This document shows, one piece after another, positions 62,000 to 64,000 of a DNA stretch of 64,000 bases. Source of the DNA: Marthasterias glacialis (lineage: Eukaryota; Echinodermata; Asteroidea; Forcipulatida; Asteriidae); contig OU452222.1 of NCBI GenBank assembly GCA_911728455.2, positions 11,918,767 to 11,982,766 on the forward strand, read 5' to 3'. Below the pieces are notes generated by a model. That model had not been told where the DNA came from. It searched no databases and saw nothing but the letters and a program-made list of their open reading frames with translations. Every line of letters starts with the position of its first letter. Position 1 is the first letter of the stretch. Made by a program: the position numbers and the translations under genes.

Positions 62000-62433
62000 G
62001 AAACAAACAAAACGAGTTCAGGAACTCGGAAGATACTCAAGTTAGGATTGAAGCTGCTGCATTTCTTTCAGAATGACTGTAGCTTTTGCTTACGAACATG
62101 AAATCTTTAAATTCTCCTATAGGGTATAGCTTAAATAATAATGGGGAGAAAAAAGTATTCCTTTCGGTGTCAATTAAAAAAAAAAAAACATTATAATGTC
62201 GAGCCATCCAATGCTTATGTATATGTGCTGCAAACTTATTGGTAATAAACCAACCTAACCAAAGTAAATCTCTTGTTGTTTTGACAGTGGTACATCATCA
62301 CAAAGTATGCGTTTACGGAAACAAATCTGTGTATCAAGAGCGTGCCACACATTGCAATGATCAATTTTCTAAGGAGAGATGTCTTCTGAGTGCATTTTGT
62401 TTCAATATTCAAAAACAAAATATCTAATCTGAC

Positions 62434-62697
62434 CTGGTATCTTTGAAGCTAATTCCCCACAGCCCGTTTGAATTAATGCACTTCTCAACCATTCCCTGGC
62501 TTCCCCGTCATTGGATTGCTTCCTCCACCAAGAATCTAGCATCTGAAAGGCCTGTTCTTCCGGGTTGTCCTCAGCGTGGCTTTCAAACTCGTGAATCTCT
62601 GCCGATGTGAAATGAAGGTTGTTTGCGAGTTGCTGCCAGTCTGTGCCGAGTTTTCCTGCTAAATTCCGTAGGAATGTCTCATCCGCTGTTCTTTCAG
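62434..62697 (-). CDS. NLR copy B: Death-domain exon Y
   Basis: 264 bp, acceptor CTTAATTTTAG, weaker donor CCAG|GTCAGA, phase 1 at both ends, open. Death domain (GTDWQQLANNL, EQAFQMLDSWW) ending SKIPG, one codon shorter than X. It supplies the high-coordinate half of A's chimeric exon. Sequence above it is nearly identical to A 22,392-23,694. Confidence 0.82.
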
Positions 62698-63270
62698 CTA
62701 AAATTAAGAAATTAGAGTTTATGATGAGCAGTCGTTTTCCATCCTATGAACTTTGTTAATAGATTACTGTGAACATTTTACATCATAAGAACTTTATCAA
62801 GGGCACCCATATCGCACAACACCCTGGTCCGTAACTGTGCAAAAAATCCTTGACCAATAATCATGACGTCATTTTGCTTGTTTCTCAACAACAAACAAAT
62901 TGCTGATATTTTCAGTTGGACTGAATAAAGTAAGTTAAGAATAAGAGAACCATCAACCAATGTATTATTCCAAAGAAGTCATGCATCATCTGATTTGTTT
63001 AATTTTTATTTCATTACTGTCATCAGTATTAACCTTTTTGAGAAATGGCGGACACTAAATGAGTGCACTGTTTGGTTTGGGTGAATACAGCAAAATTTAA
63101 ACAAACCAGATAATGCACTTCTAATGTGTCCACCACATCTCAAAAAGGCTAATTGAAACACGGGTTTCACAAAAAGATCCTGTTGGCTGAGCAGCGAGTC
63201 TTTTTGTGTGAGACATGAAAAACTAGAATAGACAAGATAAGACTTTGATTTTGTCAAACGTTGCACTCAC

Positions 63271-63547
63271 GTTTTGGAGCCCCTCCCAGCAATCCTGTTG
63301 CCAGTGTTAGAGTAATATTCGTCTCGGGTTGAATGCCGAGATCAAGAAGACTCAAAGCATCACACGACTGGGCGAAAAAGAAGAAGAAACGTTCACGTAA
63401 AGGCACACTCTCTAAACTATTCCAGCATAACTTGCGGACAGACTTCACCACAGATGATCTTCCCCCCTGCAAGATACTCCCAAGCAGCCTAATTATACTG
63501 CGCATAAGTTTGAGGGGAACGTCTTGCAACAAGACCATATTTGTTAA
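63271..63547 (-). CDS. NLR copy B: ubiquitin-like exon
   Basis: 277 bp, acceptor GGTTTAG, donor AAAAC|GTGAGT, phase 0 in and 1 out, open. The C-terminal half, RERFFFFFAQSCDA followed by LSLLDLGIQPETNITLTL and GLLGGAPK, aligns with ubiquitin [36 protein letters not shown]-type ends, with the helix VVKSVRKLCWNSLESVP before it. The start (VLLQDVPLKLM) could instead complete the ubiquitin-like domain begun in an upstream exon like 23,949-24,110. One or two ubiquitin folds would precede the Death domains. No fold check was possible here. Confidence 0.6.
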
Positions 63548-64000
63548 CTAAACCAAAGACCTTAAAAGTTAGCTATTGGTGCGAACATACCCTGTGAAAA
63601 ACATCCATCCGCAACTTATCCTAAATGGTTTACTCTCTGTGGATAAACTTTCCCACAACTTATCCTGGAATAGTTTCGAGAAGGTGCCTAAGATTATACG
63701 ATAGACCTATACTATCATTGAAACCTTGAACATATACATTCTCGGTTTACATTGAATTAAAGGTACAGTAGTAAAGATCAACAAAAAATAAGATCAACAA
63801 CAATATAAACGTTAAAAAGGCAAACGCTAAGCTTGATAGGAATTTAATTGATGATTTAGAGGACTCAATCCAATACCAGTCTTTGAAAAGAGTATTGCAA
63901 TTTTTGGGGGCAAACACAATCACCATGGAGCAGTCGAAAAACATCACACCAAAAGCAAGCAATAGAGTCATTATTGTAGGATATGGAATTCAATTGTAAT
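63548..64000. other. Intron at the window edge (copy B)
   Basis: Matches 23,244-23,694. The first ubiquitin-like exon of copy B would lie just past 64,000. Confidence 0.5.

Larger units (their letters stand above)
44987..64000. repeat. Segmental duplication, copy B
   Basis: Direct-repeat partner of 7,114-23,694. The breakpoint is sharp at CATATTATTG (44,987). It runs past the window edge, where 63,986-64,000 still matches A around 23,680-23,694. It carries extra sequence (58,230-62,430) absent from A and lacks A's D2 and linker exons. Confidence 0.93.

Overview
The window is animal nuclear DNA: genes are split by GT-AG introns, and non-LTR retrotransposons, a tRNA-headed SINE, Penelope-like remnants and foldback elements fill the gaps. 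Death domain + NACHT + LRR genes of this kind are characteristic of the expanded NLR families of invertebrate deuterostomes. An echinoderm is the best guess, but I cannot name the species.

Layout. (1) 488-3686, + strand: the 3' end of a CUB-LDLa-transmembrane protein gene. (2) 7,114-23,694 and 44,987-64,000: two copies, in the same orientation, of one segmental duplication; the second still matches at the window edge. Each copy carries, on the - strand, an NLR gene read from high to low coordinates: ubiquitin-like exon(s), several Death-domain exons that all start and end in phase 1, then one giant exon with a NACHT NTPase and an LRR array. (3) 24.3-38.8 kb, the spacer: two 9-bp-TSD foldback elements, a GC-rich foldback element, an intact five-exon gene of a widespread DDE-like family (27,139-30,410), a LINE fragment and a decayed large inverted repeat. 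(4) 40,969-44,219, + strand: the first two coding exons of a CYLD-like CAP-Gly gene. Its remaining exons are absent, and the second duplicated block begins about 770 bp downstream.

The main biology is in the NLR pair. Copy A (LRR array 13,211-16,336) has 20 near-identical 156-bp units and copy B (51,067-53,607) has 16. Nearly all unit-to-unit variation is non-synonymous and falls on residues predicted to face outward from the LRR beta-sheet. This resembles the 'high internal conservation' repeat NLRs of fungi, which combine concerted evolution with diversification of a binding surface. The NACHT-proximal Death-domain exon differs between copies at about 15 bases, only one of them synonymous, while surrounding sequence is more similar. 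The copies also differ by an exon chimera that looks like unequal recombination between two Death-domain exons (about 4.5 kb lost in A), by loss of a Death exon in B, and by a 2-bp frameshift in the A ubiquitin-like exon.

Expected pathway, from family knowledge: LRR ligand sensing, NACHT oligomerisation, then Death-domain signalling. The ubiquitin-like N-terminus is an unusual addition that rests on matching splice phases, not on transcript evidence.
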